Shown here: positions 43,324 to 54,000 of the stretch, piece by piece
How positions within the stretch are numbered: position 1 is the stretch's first letter
Layout of the letters: each line of letters opens with the position of its first letter
Source: Scytonematopsis contorta HA4267-MV1
Lineage (GTDB): Bacteria; Cyanobacteriota; Cyanobacteriia; Cyanobacteriales; Nostocaceae
Length of the DNA: 64,000 nt
Assembly: GCA_019359035.1 (NCBI GenBank)
Contig: JAHHIC010000093.1
Coordinates: 1-64,000, forward strand
Reading direction: 5' to 3'
Program-made: the position numbers and the translations under genes
Notes under the pieces: generated by a model
The model's database searches: none
The model's input: the letters and a program-made list of their open reading frames with translations, nothing else
What the model was told of the DNA's origin: nothing

Positions 43324-44568
43324 TCATAAGCTGGATGATGGGGAAGTTGTTAAAGCTGGGGTTGGAGTTTGTTGTGGTTCTGGTTTGCCATCATCTGTCA
43401 TGATGCCAATAAAACCTAGCAACACGAATAAACTTAGCATCCCAGCCCAAACGCTTGCACCTGCGATTGCCCAACCTCTTTGATTCGCTTTGAAATCTGT
43501 CACACTGCGCCATTTACGGCTTTGCCATGCCCAGACATTACCTCTGGCGCCAACAACAAACCGCATAATTATATTTACAAACGGCATCCAACATAGTAAT
43601 CCAATCCAAACTTGGTTAGGTAATGACCAAAAACCAGGCAGCAAGAAGGCGCCCCAATTCCAACCTCGAATTTCTGGCGGTATTTGGATTGTCTCAACTT
43701 CATTTATCACAATCGGTATGGTAGGGTCAACACCTCCGATTGAATTGAGAGACAGCAAAGCGTTTATCATTTCTTTTGCGTTGGTATAGCGCGCAGAAGT
43801 ATGGTAAGCAGTTGCTTTATCCAACAGCATTTTCAAACCAGCGCTAACGTTAATTGCATATGGATGCCAAATAATTGCTCCTGTTTGAACATCTGTTTGC
43901 AGTTCTAAGGGATTTTTTCCTGTGAGCAAATAAATCATTGTTACTCCTACAGCGTATAAATCGCTGCTGAAAACAGGTTTACCCATCGCTTGCTCTGGTG
44001 GCATAAACCCTTGTGTACCAATAATTTCTGACTTAACGGCATGACCCTGCGTATTAAATTGCGTGCCCACTGATTCACGTACCGCACCAAAATCAATAAG
44101 TACTGGCATATTATCAGACTTGCGTAAAATAACATTATCAGGTTTGATATCGCGATGAATAACTCCTCGACTGTGAACAAAGTTAAGAACATACAATAAT
44201 TTATTGAGTATTTCCCTTACCGCAATCTCGTTAATGGTGCCATACGTTTCTACTAGCTGAGTTAAAGTTTGCCCTTGAATGTACTCTTGAACTAAGTAGA
44301 ATAGACCTTGCTCGGCAAAATAAGCATATAAATGTGGGATTCGATTATTACTATTACCCAAATCTTCCAATATTACCGCTTCATGTTGAAAGAACTTTTG
44401 AACTAGCTGATACGTGTGAGGGTTATTAATTATAGGTCGAAGTTGTTTAATCACACAATAAGGTCGTGAGGGTAAATGTGTATCTTCAGCCAAATAGGTA
44501 TCACCAAAACCCCCTCTACCAAGTTGTTGAATGATTAAATAGCGATTGTTAATAATTTGTTGCATATT
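43324..44568 (-). CDS. Serine/threonine protein kinase
   Basis: About 414 residues from the internal ATG at 44568 (MQQIINNRYLIIQQLGRGGF); an earlier ATG at 44619 is possible but the kinase domain begins at the later one, behind a GAAGGTG ribosome site. Kinase motifs are complete: GRGGFGDTYLAED loop, catalytic HRDIKPDNVIL, DFGAVRESVG, and GTQGFMPPEQAMGKPVFSSD for the activation segment. Near the C terminus are two membrane segments (WIGLLCWMPFVNIIMRFVVG and ASVWAGMLSLFVLLGFIGIM) and a short proline/threonine tail. It lies between two CHAT genes on the same strand, which suggests phosphorylation control of the CHAT/caspase cluster. Confidence 0.88.
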   Translation of the reverse strand, partial: NMQQIINNRYLIIQQLGRGGFGDTYLAEDTHLPSRPYCVIKQLRPIINNPHTYQLVQKFFQHEAVILEDLGNSNNRIPHLYAYFAEQGLFYLVQEYIQGQTLTQLVETYGTINEIAVREILNKLLYVLNFVHSRGVIHRDIKPDNVILRKSDNMPVLIDFGAVRESVGTQFNTQGHAVKSEIIGTQGFMPPEQAMGKPVFSSDLYAVGVTMIYLLTGKNPLELQTDVQTGAIIWHPYAINVSAGLKMLLDKATAYHTSARYTNAKEMINALLSLNSIGGVDPTIPIVINEVETIQIPPEIRGWNWGAFLLPGFWSLPNQVWIGLLCWMPFVNIIMRFVVGARGNVWAWQSRKWRSVTDFKANQRGWAIAGASVWAGMLSLFVLLGFIGIMTDDGKPEPQQTPTPALTTSPSSSL

Positions 44569-44970
44569 TCCTACACCTTCAAATAACAATACTAAATCTT
44601 TAAAAAAACATTTTTCCAAACATAAGTACTACCATCAGTTAAAATCTTTACTTCGCTGCTGTTCTATTACATATCTTTTGCAGCTAAAGCTTATGCATTT
44701 TGCATAACTTACGCTAACTCAAAGATATCTACATTATGTGAGGTAGCAATTATGCGTTTACGTAGCTGGGCAAAACCCTGCTACGATTTTCTTGCTTAGG
44801 TTAGGTGTTTTGCCTAAATTATACATGCAGTTATATTTATCACCACTGAGGCACAGAGTACACGGAGGTAAGAGGGAACTTTAGAATTTCTCTGTGCCCT
44901 CTGTGTCTCTGTGGTAAAATTCTAAACTCTTAAAAATTTGAATTAGCAGGCGCCAAAAAAGTCAACTATA
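44569..44970. repeat. Duplicated intergenic block upstream of the kinase gene
   Basis: 44680-44958 is a near copy of 39986-40255, with the hairpin CACTGAGGCACAGAGTACAC and CTCTGTGCCCTCTGTGTCTC/CTGTGGTA at 44840-44922. It ends the CHAT gene at 44971 and overlaps the promoter region of the kinase gene. An inverted element GCTTATGCATTTTGCATAAC lies at 44689-44708. Confidence 0.75.
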
Positions 44971-47742
44971 TTATTTGGCCTCACCAATTAAGGTGAAAGC
45001 AGCCCATCTTAAAGGATTAGAAAATCGTTGCTGTTTCATCGTTGTTAGCATCGCTTGACGAAGTGCAACAGCTTTATCTGGATTTTGTAGCAGATTTCGA
45101 TAAAATTCACTCATTAAAAACTCTGTGGAGTTATCATTTACTTTCCATAGTGATACTATTACACTAGGAACACCCGCAGTAATTAAAGAACGCGACAAAC
45201 CTATTACTCCATCACCTGTTATTTTTCCCCTTCCTGTATCACAAGCACTAAGTACTACTAAGTCCGCACGCAATTTCATATCAAGTATTTCGCTTGCTGT
45301 GAGTAAACCATTTATCCCATCCTTCGGGGTGGAATCTGGTGCTACAACAATGGCGCCTGGTACACCAAATCCTTTAAAATCTTGAAGTAACCCGTGGGTA
45401 GCTAGATGAATAGTACTTGCGTTTTGCATCTTTTCTATAACTTTCGCTTTATTAGCTTTATCACCTATAAGCGCTTGAGTCTCTAGCAATTTAGCAACTG
45501 TGTTTGCTTCTCTCTCTGAACCAGGCAAAGGAGAAAAGTTTATTTTTAAATCCCCTAGTTGAATTTTAGGCATAGTCGGATTTCCAACAACCAATGCATT
45601 TTGACCCGCTACTTTCAATTTGCTATTACGTAACTTTTGTTGATGAGTTAAGCCTAAAACTTGAATTGAAGGCGCCGTGAGTATAGTATGTTTCTCTATT
45701 AAGTATTTACCTTTTTCATCTAATAACGCAGGAAAAGGAACGGTAAATAGAGATGCTTGGGGGATAAATATAACTCGTTCGTTAGGATTTTTCGGTAATA
45801 AGTCTGCAATGGGAGCAATAAGTAATTTATGTAATTGCTTTAACTTTTGGGTTGGGTCTTGTGGAGATGGTGTTACAACAGCAACATCAAACATATTGGA
45901 ACCTCTCACACCCATCGAGTCACGCGCGCTGATTACAATTTCTTGCAAAGATTTATTTATATTTTTGAGGTCAACTTGCTTAAATACTATTGCTCCTGTT
46001 GGTTTTATGACCCAGATATAAAGTTCAGATTCTTTAACTTGTGATTTACCTCCACCTTTAAATTTATCATAAATAATTGAATATTGCACGAGAGTAGCAT
46101 TTTGTGCGGAGGCAGTTTGTTTTATTTGTTCAATATTGGGTGGAGTAGATAATTGTTTGTTGGGGTTAGAGGATAATTTAGCAGTGAGTAGCTCAACAAA
46201 AGCTCTAGCTCTACCGCGTTCGGCTATTAAGAGCGCCGCGTTAGTTTTATTTTGAGCGATGAGGGCTTGTTGTAAAGTACGATAGGTGCTACTTTGCGTG
46301 TCAAAAATTGTGATTTTATTGTTATCTTTTAATCTACCTCGTAGAGATTCCCAAACTTCCATTGATTTAAATAGGATACTTTCTGCTAACTGAAGATTTC
46401 CGGTTTTGTAGTAAGTAAGCCCTAGATTATTTAGCGCAGTACCCTCCCCTTTACGGTCTTTTATTTCTTGAGCAATTTTCAAGTAACGCTGTTGGTAGTC
46501 AATGGCTTTGGGGTAGTCTCCCATACTAAAGTAGACATTACCGAGATTACCTAGTGCAGAACCCTCCCCTTGACGATCTTTTATTTCTTGGGCAATTTTC
46601 AACCTTCGCTCATCGTACTCAATGGCTTTGGGGTAGTCTCCCATACTCCAGTAGGTATTACTGAGATTACCCAGTGATTGACCCTCACCTTGACGGTCTT
46701 TTATTTCTTGGGCGATTTTTAAGCTTTGCTGTTGGTAGTCAATGGCTTTGAGGTACTCTCCCATACTAGAGTAGTAATCACCGAGATTACGCAGTGTATT
46801 ACCCTCCCCTTGACGGTCTTTTGTTTCTTGGGCGATTTTCAAGGTTCGTTCATAGTACTCAATGGCTTTGGGGTAGTCTCCCATACTAGAGTAGGCATTA
46901 CCGAGATTACCCAGTGATTTACCTTCCCCTTGACGATCTTTTATTTCTTGGAGAATTTTCAAGCTTTGCTTATGGTAGTCAATGGCTTTGGGGTAGTCTC
47001 CCATACGAAAGTATGCAAGACCGAGATTACCCAGTGATTTACCTTCCCCTTGACGGTCTTTTATTTCTTGGAAAATTTTCAAGCTTTGCTTATGGTAGTC
47101 AATGGCTTTGGGGTAGTCTCCCATACGAAAGTAGGTAGCACCGAGATTACCCAGTGATTTACCTTCCCCTTGACGGTCTTTTATTTCTTGGACGATTTTC
47201 AAGCTTCGCTGTTGGTAGTCAATAGCTTTGGGGTAGTCTCCCATACTCCAGTATGCAAGACCGAGATTAGCCAGTGCATTACCCTGCCCTTTACGGTTTT
47301 TTATTTCTTGGGCGATTTTCAAGCTTTGCTTATGGTAGTCAATGGCTTTGGGGTAGTCTCCCATACTCAAGCAGGCAACACCGAGATTACCTAGTGCAGA
47401 ACCCTCTCCTTTACGGTCTTTTATTTCTTGATAGATATCAAGCACTTGTTGCCAAGATTGCAGGGCAGCTGAAAATTGACTTGTTTGGTACTGCTCAATA
47501 CCTTGCTTTAACAACCTATCTGCTTCAGCTTTCCTTGCATCATTACTCTGCGCCAATACTTGTAATGATGGGACATAAGACGGAGAATAAGGAATAAAAG
47601 GCAAAGAAATTGTTAGCAAAAACGATAAACTACCAATACTTAAAAGCCTTAGTAAGCTAGTCCTACAAAACATCTGCTTTTGTTTACCCCAAACAGGCGC
47701 CGTTTTTACCAACTTTGATAAAGGTTTAAGGTTCTTGCTCAT
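44971..47742 (-). CDS. TPR-CHAT protein, paralogue
   Basis: 923 residues, same design as the gene at 40269: hydrophobic N-terminal segment (LLSIGSLSFLLTISLPFIPY), about ten tandem TPR units (about 62-460, IKDRQGEGKSLGNLGATYFR type), then CHAT with His in TIHLATHGLL near 780 and Cys in VVLSACDTGRG near 832. The pair arose by duplication together with the flanking intergenic block. The TPR spacer residues differ, for example DYHKQSLKI against EYQERFLKI, so the two may recognise different partners. It is upstream of the kinase gene on the same strand and follows the caspase paralogue (47814-49994). Confidence 0.88.
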   Translation of the reverse strand: MSKNLKPLSKLVKTAPVWGKQKQMFCRTSLLRLLSIGSLSFLLTISLPFIPYSPSYVPSLQVLAQSNDARKAEADRLLKQGIEQYQTSQFSAALQSWQQVLDIYQEIKDRKGEGSALGNLGVACLSMGDYPKAIDYHKQSLKIAQEIKNRKGQGNALANLGLAYWSMGDYPKAIDYQQRSLKIVQEIKDRQGEGKSLGNLGATYFRMGDYPKAIDYHKQSLKIFQEIKDRQGEGKSLGNLGLAYFRMGDYPKAIDYHKQSLKILQEIKDRQGEGKSLGNLGNAYSSMGDYPKAIEYYERTLKIAQETKDRQGEGNTLRNLGDYYSSMGEYLKAIDYQQQSLKIAQEIKDRQGEGQSLGNLSNTYWSMGDYPKAIEYDERRLKIAQEIKDRQGEGSALGNLGNVYFSMGDYPKAIDYQQRYLKIAQEIKDRKGEGTALNNLGLTYYKTGNLQLAESILFKSMEVWESLRGRLKDNNKITIFDTQSSTYRTLQQALIAQNKTNAALLIAERGRARAFVELLTAKLSSNPNKQLSTPPNIEQIKQTASAQNATLVQYSIIYDKFKGGGKSQVKESELYIWVIKPTGAIVFKQVDLKNINKSLQEIVISARDSMGVRGSNMFDVAVVTPSPQDPTQKLKQLHKLLIAPIADLLPKNPNERVIFIPQASLFTVPFPALLDEKGKYLIEKHTILTAPSIQVLGLTHQQKLRNSKLKVAGQNALVVGNPTMPKIQLGDLKINFSPLPGSEREANTVAKLLETQALIGDKANKAKVIEKMQNASTIHLATHGLLQDFKGFGVPGAIVVAPDSTPKDGINGLLTASEILDMKLRADLVVLSACDTGRGKITGDGVIGLSRSLITAGVPSVIVSLWKVNDNSTEFLMSEFYRNLLQNPDKAVALRQAMLTTMKQQRFSNPLRWAAFTLIGEAK

Positions 47743-47813
47743 TTTATAATCCTCTAAAAATAGGTAAAAAATCTTAGGTCAGACAAGATGCCGAACCTAC
47801 ATGTTCCTACGAT

Positions 47814-49994
47814 TTAGCCAACGTCGAAGGCGATGGATAATGTAGCAATTTCTGCTGTTTCTAATTCCTTTGCTGATATACTGGTGCCACCACGGCTTAA
47901 ATCGTCTAATAAATCTCCAACTATTTCAACACTTCTATCACTGGAAATTTCGATACCGCGAGGTGTTTCATCTCCACTTGGTTGTTGAGCTTTTTGTTCA
48001 CGCGCTAATGCTTGTAGTGTTCTTGCTGCGTTTGTTAGAGGTGAATGACTAAAAATTGCGAGTACTTCTGCTGCTCCTTTTGATTTTGCTGACAGCTTTA
48101 ACTTGTCGGGTTCACCTACTATTTTAACTTTGCCTGTTTTAATTATCGTGGTTTCCTCTGAAAAATCGTTTCTATAAGGAAATACTATTTCACCCTCTGA
48201 ATCAATAATTAAGATTATGAAATATATGTCTTTTGAGGTATTATTTATGGCTTGAAACTGGAATAATTGTTTTAATGGTAGCCTATTAGGATACTTCTGT
48301 GATGATTCTTTGCGATTTGTTTGTGAGAGTAAAGTGACACTTTTGGCAAGAACTTTATTTGGTGGCGCCGCTAAGTTCATGATTAATTCTACATCTAGTT
48401 GGGATGAGTTAGCGTTGGAAGTAGCTCGAATAATATATGCTGCTACTAAGGCTTGTATTTTAGGCTGTAAACGAGATATTGCTTCTATTGGTGTTTCTTT
48501 TGGCTCTCCAAATGAACCTGGAATTAATTGTAATCTCTCTGTAAATAAACCGATGCTTCCTAGTTGTGGTAATTTTTCTATATCTTGCTTTTGCAATTTT
48601 AGATAATCTGCTGTCATTCGACTTAATATATATTGCGCGTTAGAATATGATGTATTGTTTTTCTCTGCTGTTATGCTTTGAACACGGTTAATGTTAGAAA
48701 GTGCTTGAGTTGCTGCTGTTACATCTCCAAGGGATGGGTTTACACCAATACCTAGTTTTAAATCTACAGGTATAACTCTGCTTATTTCTCGCAGCAGTGT
48801 TCCAACTTGAAGCGAGTTAGTATTTCCTGATATTAGTTTTGCTTCTGCTTTTAAACCATCACGAGGTGATACTAACTCTAATGTTCCTGATGGTTGTCCT
48901 TTTTGATTTATTACAGCAAATTTGGCGCCTTTTTGAAAGCCAAATAAACTGAGATAATCAATTCCTCCTAGCCATAATGTGAATTTATCACCATCAATTT
49001 GTTTTATAACAGCATCAGATGATGGGACAGATTCATTGTTGATAAAATAAACTGGTTGATTTTGTGTTCCGTCAACAATTGGTTCTTGCCTTTTTCCTAA
49101 ACTGCCACCAATTTGCTTAACAATAGCGTCTACAGTATCAGTTTGTTGCCAAAGATACTGAGTTAACATATATGTAAAGGCCCCAGTATGAAAGCCATCA
49201 AAATCTACATCTGCTGCTTCTTGGCTTTTCTTTGCCGCTGTAATTACTACACCTTTTCCAATTCCCGCACAACGTAATTCTCTGAGTTTATCTTCTGTTA
49301 ATTGCAAAGTTTTCATCAAATCTTTTTGATATTGCTTTTCGGCTTCTGAAATGATAAAACCCTCACTACCACCCGAACGAACTCTGTAATTGTCACGAGT
49401 GGCGCCACCAGAAAAACAACTATCAAGCACCATAGTAACGTTATCTGTATTTAGGGATAATCTCAGCAAGAATAATGTTAACCCCATAATGTCTGGCGCC
49501 ATGTTGCCTAATGGGTTATCAGCAACTATCAAAGCACTATTTTGATTATCGAATTTTTTAGTCTTACAATTCAAGATAGGGTATGGGTCAGGAAAATAAG
49601 AACCATGACCAGAAAAATGGAAAACAACTACGTCACCTGGATTTGCTTGTTTAATTAAATGTTCTTCAAATGCAGTTAAGATATTTTGGCGTGTAGGTGG
49701 TTTATCCGATGGTTTACTAGTTAATCGAACAATATCATTACGGATAAAACCAAAACGGTTAACCAATAATTCCTCTTGCAAATCAACATCAGTAACACAT
49801 CCATGTAAATCACTTAGTGAGCGCTTATCTTTAGGATAGTCATTAATTCCTACTAATAAAGCTAACTTACGTGAATCGCTTTTTCCTAAAGCTTGAGCAT
49901 AACGGTTGCCTTGTTGGATAATATCAAAATTACTCAATCCTAACGCAGCAACAGTTGAAGCTGAAAATTGTAAGAAATGGCGCCGCTTTATCAT
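47814..49994 (-). CDS. Secreted caspase-like (C14) protein, paralogue
   Basis: About 726 residues from ATG 49994 (MIKRRHFLQFSASTVAALGL), a Tat-like leader. An upstream ATG at 50060 would add 22 residues before the leader and overlap the preceding gene, so I prefer the later start. Caspase motifs: LALLVGINDYPKD, catalytic His in VVVFHFSGHGSYF near 129, catalytic Cys in VLDSCFSGGATRD near 192. The protein is about 60% alike by eye to the one at 35301-37457. It directly follows the DUF928-like gene (7 bp) and precedes a CHAT gene, giving a leader-caspase-CHAT-kinase cluster. Catalytic residues are present. Confidence 0.85.
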   Translation of the reverse strand: MIKRRHFLQFSASTVAALGLSNFDIIQQGNRYAQALGKSDSRKLALLVGINDYPKDKRSLSDLHGCVTDVDLQEELLVNRFGFIRNDIVRLTSKPSDKPPTRQNILTAFEEHLIKQANPGDVVVFHFSGHGSYFPDPYPILNCKTKKFDNQNSALIVADNPLGNMAPDIMGLTLFLLRLSLNTDNVTMVLDSCFSGGATRDNYRVRSGGSEGFIISEAEKQYQKDLMKTLQLTEDKLRELRCAGIGKGVVITAAKKSQEAADVDFDGFHTGAFTYMLTQYLWQQTDTVDAIVKQIGGSLGKRQEPIVDGTQNQPVYFINNESVPSSDAVIKQIDGDKFTLWLGGIDYLSLFGFQKGAKFAVINQKGQPSGTLELVSPRDGLKAEAKLISGNTNSLQVGTLLREISRVIPVDLKLGIGVNPSLGDVTAATQALSNINRVQSITAEKNNTSYSNAQYILSRMTADYLKLQKQDIEKLPQLGSIGLFTERLQLIPGSFGEPKETPIEAISRLQPKIQALVAAYIIRATSNANSSQLDVELIMNLAAPPNKVLAKSVTLLSQTNRKESSQKYPNRLPLKQLFQFQAINNTSKDIYFIILIIDSEGEIVFPYRNDFSEETTIIKTGKVKIVGEPDKLKLSAKSKGAAEVLAIFSHSPLTNAARTLQALAREQKAQQPSGDETPRGIEISSDRSVEIVGDLLDDLSRGGTSISAKELETAEIATLSIAFDVG

Positions 49995-50001
49995 ATTAAT
50001 T

Positions 50002-50754
50002 TTAGAGAGTATTTGTAGAAACTTTAGCTGAGTTTGTGGTACAAAAATCGTGAGCTTCAATTTCTTGAATAGTGCGTTTTAATTCCGCAGAGGGGTTTCG
50101 GACGGAATATAGCTGCCACAGCGCATCAGACAACAACCATTCTGATATCAAATAATCAACTTTTGATAGAACATTTTTATCTGCACTGGCGCCTTCTTGC
50201 TTTGTTAACTCTTGTGTAATTTTATTGCGTTTTGCTGCTTCTATAAACTCAAACTCAACAGGCAAACTTTCTAACTCACGTCCTCCTTTACCTCCAACTA
50301 AAGCGTATAATTTCCATTCGTATGTTTGCCCCGGTTGTAATGGTTTTCCATTATATATAACGCGGGTTTCCCCTTCCTTTATTTTTAGAGTTTCAAATAC
50401 CTGCTGTTTCCCTGCTTCAAATATTTCAATTTTAACTGGTTTCGCTTTTGGGTCACTAATACGCCAAGAAAATAAAGGTTTATTACTAAAAATTTCCTTG
50501 CTTACCTCTCTCTCTGACTCAGTTAAAAACTGATTGGGTGTAATCATACAAAATAAACCTCGACCACCTCTCCTCACCTTACGACGCTGGAAAAAACTAA
50601 CTACTTAACCCTAACTCAAAGATATATATGTACTGTTATATTGACTTATTGGCGCCGTTTGTAATGGATAAATTGCCGCTCTTGTTGCTATGGTTGGTAA
50701 AAGAGCAACTATAATCGCGATTATTATCACCCGTACTTTTATGCGATTAACCAT
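50002..50754 (-). pseudogene. DUF928-like gene with two in-frame stops
   Basis: The intact part (50002-50577, GTG start) reads RRGGRGLFCMITPNQ, PLFSWRISDPKAKPVKIEIF and PLQPGQTYEWKLYAL, which fits DUF928-type secreted proteins. Upstream in the same frame lies a signal peptide (ATG 50754: MVNRIKVRVIIIAIIVALLP, ending in TIATRAA). Between them are TAG (50611-50613) and TAA (50605-50607). The region with the stops carries AACTCAAAGATATATATG, similar to the dispersed block near the CHAT genes, so a repeat may have broken the gene. Restored, the protein would be about 250 residues, normal for the family. The 3' part may still be translated from the GTG at 50577 or ATG 50547, without a signal peptide. 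Confidence 0.6.
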
Positions 50755-50849
50755 CGAATTTACTCCTCAAGCAAATACACTGTATTCAAGTCAAATATTA
50801 TTCTTTATAGAAATAAATAAATAGATTTGTACCTCTCTTAAAATCCATA

Positions 50850-50985
50850 GGCGCCTTGCTTATAGTCCAACCTATATATATCTTTCACGCTTCAAGCTTA
50901 TGTAATTTTATGTGATGATGATAACTAGGGAGTTATTGTAACTTTTTTGCATAACTTCCCAAAGCTGGAAGATATATATAGATGA
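50850..50985 (+). promoter_or_regulatory. Hairpin promoter element before the WD40 gene
   Basis: Starts GGCGCCTTGCTTATAGTC, includes ATCTTTCACGCTTCAAGCTT and ends TTGCATAACTTCCCAAAGCT followed by GGAAGATATATATAG. Arms TTATGTAA/TTGCATAA and ATCTTTC/GGAAGAT can pair. It corresponds in order and spacing to the element at 39105-39225. A shared regulator of the scattered cluster genes is a reasonable inference. Confidence 0.5.
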
Positions 50986-51034
50986 TTAGGATTATCGATA
51001 CGTTATAAATTTTACTTAACACTGTAGGTTCTCT

Positions 51035-54000
51035 ATGCGCTACCGAAGCTTGATAAGGAATGGATTCATAGCTTTACTGGCTTTTATATTCACAGCTTTG
51101 TCAGTAACTATGGTGCCATTTACTATACAACAAGTAGGCGCGCAAAACCTACCTTTTCAAAGTAAGACATATAATGGCGCCGTTTCAACTATTGCCCAAA
51201 CTCCCAATAACCAAGAACCAACTGATAAGGAAAGTGCTTTTACAGGGAGTTTTGTAGACTACTATGCAGAATCCGCGCAGCTAAAAGGACATTCCGGCAG
51301 TGTTAACGGCGCCGATTTTAACCCAGATGGTAAACTTATAGTTACCGCAGGATCTGATAGAACTGCTCGTATATGGGATTTCTCAGGAAAAGAATTAACT
51401 ATATTAAGAGGACATACGGGCAGCGTTAGAAGTGCTAAATTTAGTCCAGATGGACAACGAATAGTAACAGCATCTTTTGATGGCACAGTGTGCGTGTGGG
51501 ATTTGTCGGGTGTAGAGACCAAATTAATCGCGTCTTTACAAGGACATCAAGGTAAAGTTTTCAGCGCAAATTTTAGCCCAGACGGAAAACAGATAGTCAC
51601 TGCGGGTGAGGATGGAAGCGCGCGGATTTGGGATATTTCTGGTAAACAAGTAAAGGTAATTACTGGGCATAGTAGTAGCGTTTATGGCGCCAGTTTTAGC
51701 CCTGATGGTAAACAGATTGTCACTGCAAGCGCTGATAAAACCGCCCGTATATGGGATTGGTCAGGGAAATTGTTGGCAGAATTGAAAGGTCATACAGATA
51801 CTGTTTGGAGTGCTTCATTTAGCCCTGATGGTAAACGAGTTGTTACAGCGTCGGATGATAAAACCGCGCGCGTATGGGATATTTCTGGCAAACAACTAGC
51901 TGTATTAGAAGGGCATACTGATAGTGTATGTAATGCAAATTTTAGTAATGATTCCGAAAAAATAGTTACAGCATCTGTTGATAGAACTGCTTTAATATGG
52001 GAAGCAAAAGGTGAATTAATTGGTAAATTGCAACGTCATACAGATGGAGTCAATGGCGCAATTTTTAGCAGGAATGGAAGATGGATAGTTACAGCTTCTA
52101 ATGATGGAACAGCACGAGTGTGGGATACACAAACCAAGCTGTCAACTGAATTTAAACATCTCGAAGTTAGCCCTGATGGTAAAATTATTTTGACAACATC
52201 TGGAGACAAAGAAGTGCAAGTATGGAATATTAATGGTAAATTACTATTTACCCTTCAGCATGAAAATAGAGTCTCTAGTAAAAAATTCAGCCCTGACGGT
52301 AAAATGATTTTAACAGAATCTGGAAACAAAGTACAAGTCTGGGACATTAATGGTAAGAAAATAGGTGCCTTCCAACATCAAGATAGGGATTCAGACGTGA
52401 ACTTCAGTCCAAATGGTAAGTTAATTTTCACAAAATCAGAAAACATTGTAACATTATGGGATGTTAATGGTAAATTACTTACTAAGCTTCAACACGATAT
52501 GCTTGTTACCAGTGTTAACTTTAATCAATATAATAAATATAATAATAATAGTCAGCGAATTGTCACCACATCCGAGCGAAATTCTCCACAAGTATGGGAT
52601 ATAAATGGCAAACAGCTTGCGACTATTAGCCAACGTGAATATTTAAAGTGTGGTGATGATCTACATTGTGTTGAGAGTACTAATATTAGCCCTGATGGTA
52701 AGTTAATCATCACTATATCATCATATGATAGAAATGTACGAGTTTGGAACTTAAGCAGCAAGCAAGTTGCTGTCCTTCAACATCAAGGCAATGTGGTAAG
52801 CGCTAATTTTAGTCCTGATGGCAAGTTGATTGTCACTGCATCTGAGGACGAAACTGCACGAGTTTGGGATATAAGTGGTAAACAAATTGCTGTTCTCCAA
52901 CATCAAGGTAGTGTCCGAAGTGCAAACTTTAGTTCTGATGGAAAGCAAATTGTTAGCGCATCTGACGACAAAACAGTGCGAATCTGGGATATAAATGGTA
53001 AACAAATTGCTGTTTTGCGACATGAAAGCAAAGTTATAAGCGCTAATTTTAGTCCTGATAGTAGATTGATTTTATCCATATCAGAAGATTATATTGAAAG
53101 AGTGTGGTATTTATCAGAAAAGACATCAACTCAATTTGGTTTACTTGATGATAAGCCGATTAATAAAATTGATGTTCAAAATATAGATTCTGTAAAAATT
53201 AGTTATTCCAATGATTTTAATTTTAGCCTAGATAGTAAGTTCATCGTTAGCATAACAAGGTAATAACATTGTACGACTATGGGATGTTCACGGTAAACTA
53301 ATTTCTGTTCTTAGGCATCCAAGTAATGTGAGAAGTGTCAACTTTAGCCCTAATAGTAAATTTATTATTACCGTTACACAAGAAAAAACTGCACATTTGT
53401 GGGATATTAATGCTAAACAAATCGCTATTTTCAAGTTACATACTGACTCAATTATCTTGAATAATAACTTTAGCCCCGATAGTAAGTTACTTGTTACCCC
53501 ATTTGAAGACAACACTGCACGAATCTGGGACATTAATGGTAAGCAACTAGCAATTCTTGAACATAAAAATCATGTTTCAAAAGCTAGTTTTAGTCCTAAT
53601 GGTAAGTTCATTATCACCGCATCTGAAGATAACACTGTAAAAGTATGGGATACTAATGGTAAACAACTTGCTGTGCTTTCACATCAGAATAGAATAGTAA
53701 GTGCAAACTTTAGCCCTAATAGTAAATTAATTATCACAGCATCCGAGGATGAGACCGCACGGGTTTGGAACACTAGTGGCAAGCAACTAGTTGTCCTTAA
53801 AGAACAGTATCATATTTTGGATGCTCAATTTAGCCCTGATAGTAAATTAATTACCACCACATCTTTTCATTTTAGAAGTGAGCATTCTGCACGGATATGG
53901 GATATTAGTGGTAAAGAGCTTGCTAGCTTCAGAAATAAAAATATTGAATTTATTCAATTTAGTCCTGATGGTAATTGGATTATTACGCGCGAAAATAACA

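Noticed and set aside
49430-49450. Another ATAACGTTAT palindrome near 49434
   Set aside because: The match is only TAACGTTAT and encodes the conserved DNVTM of the caspase; it does not belong to the 20-bp family.
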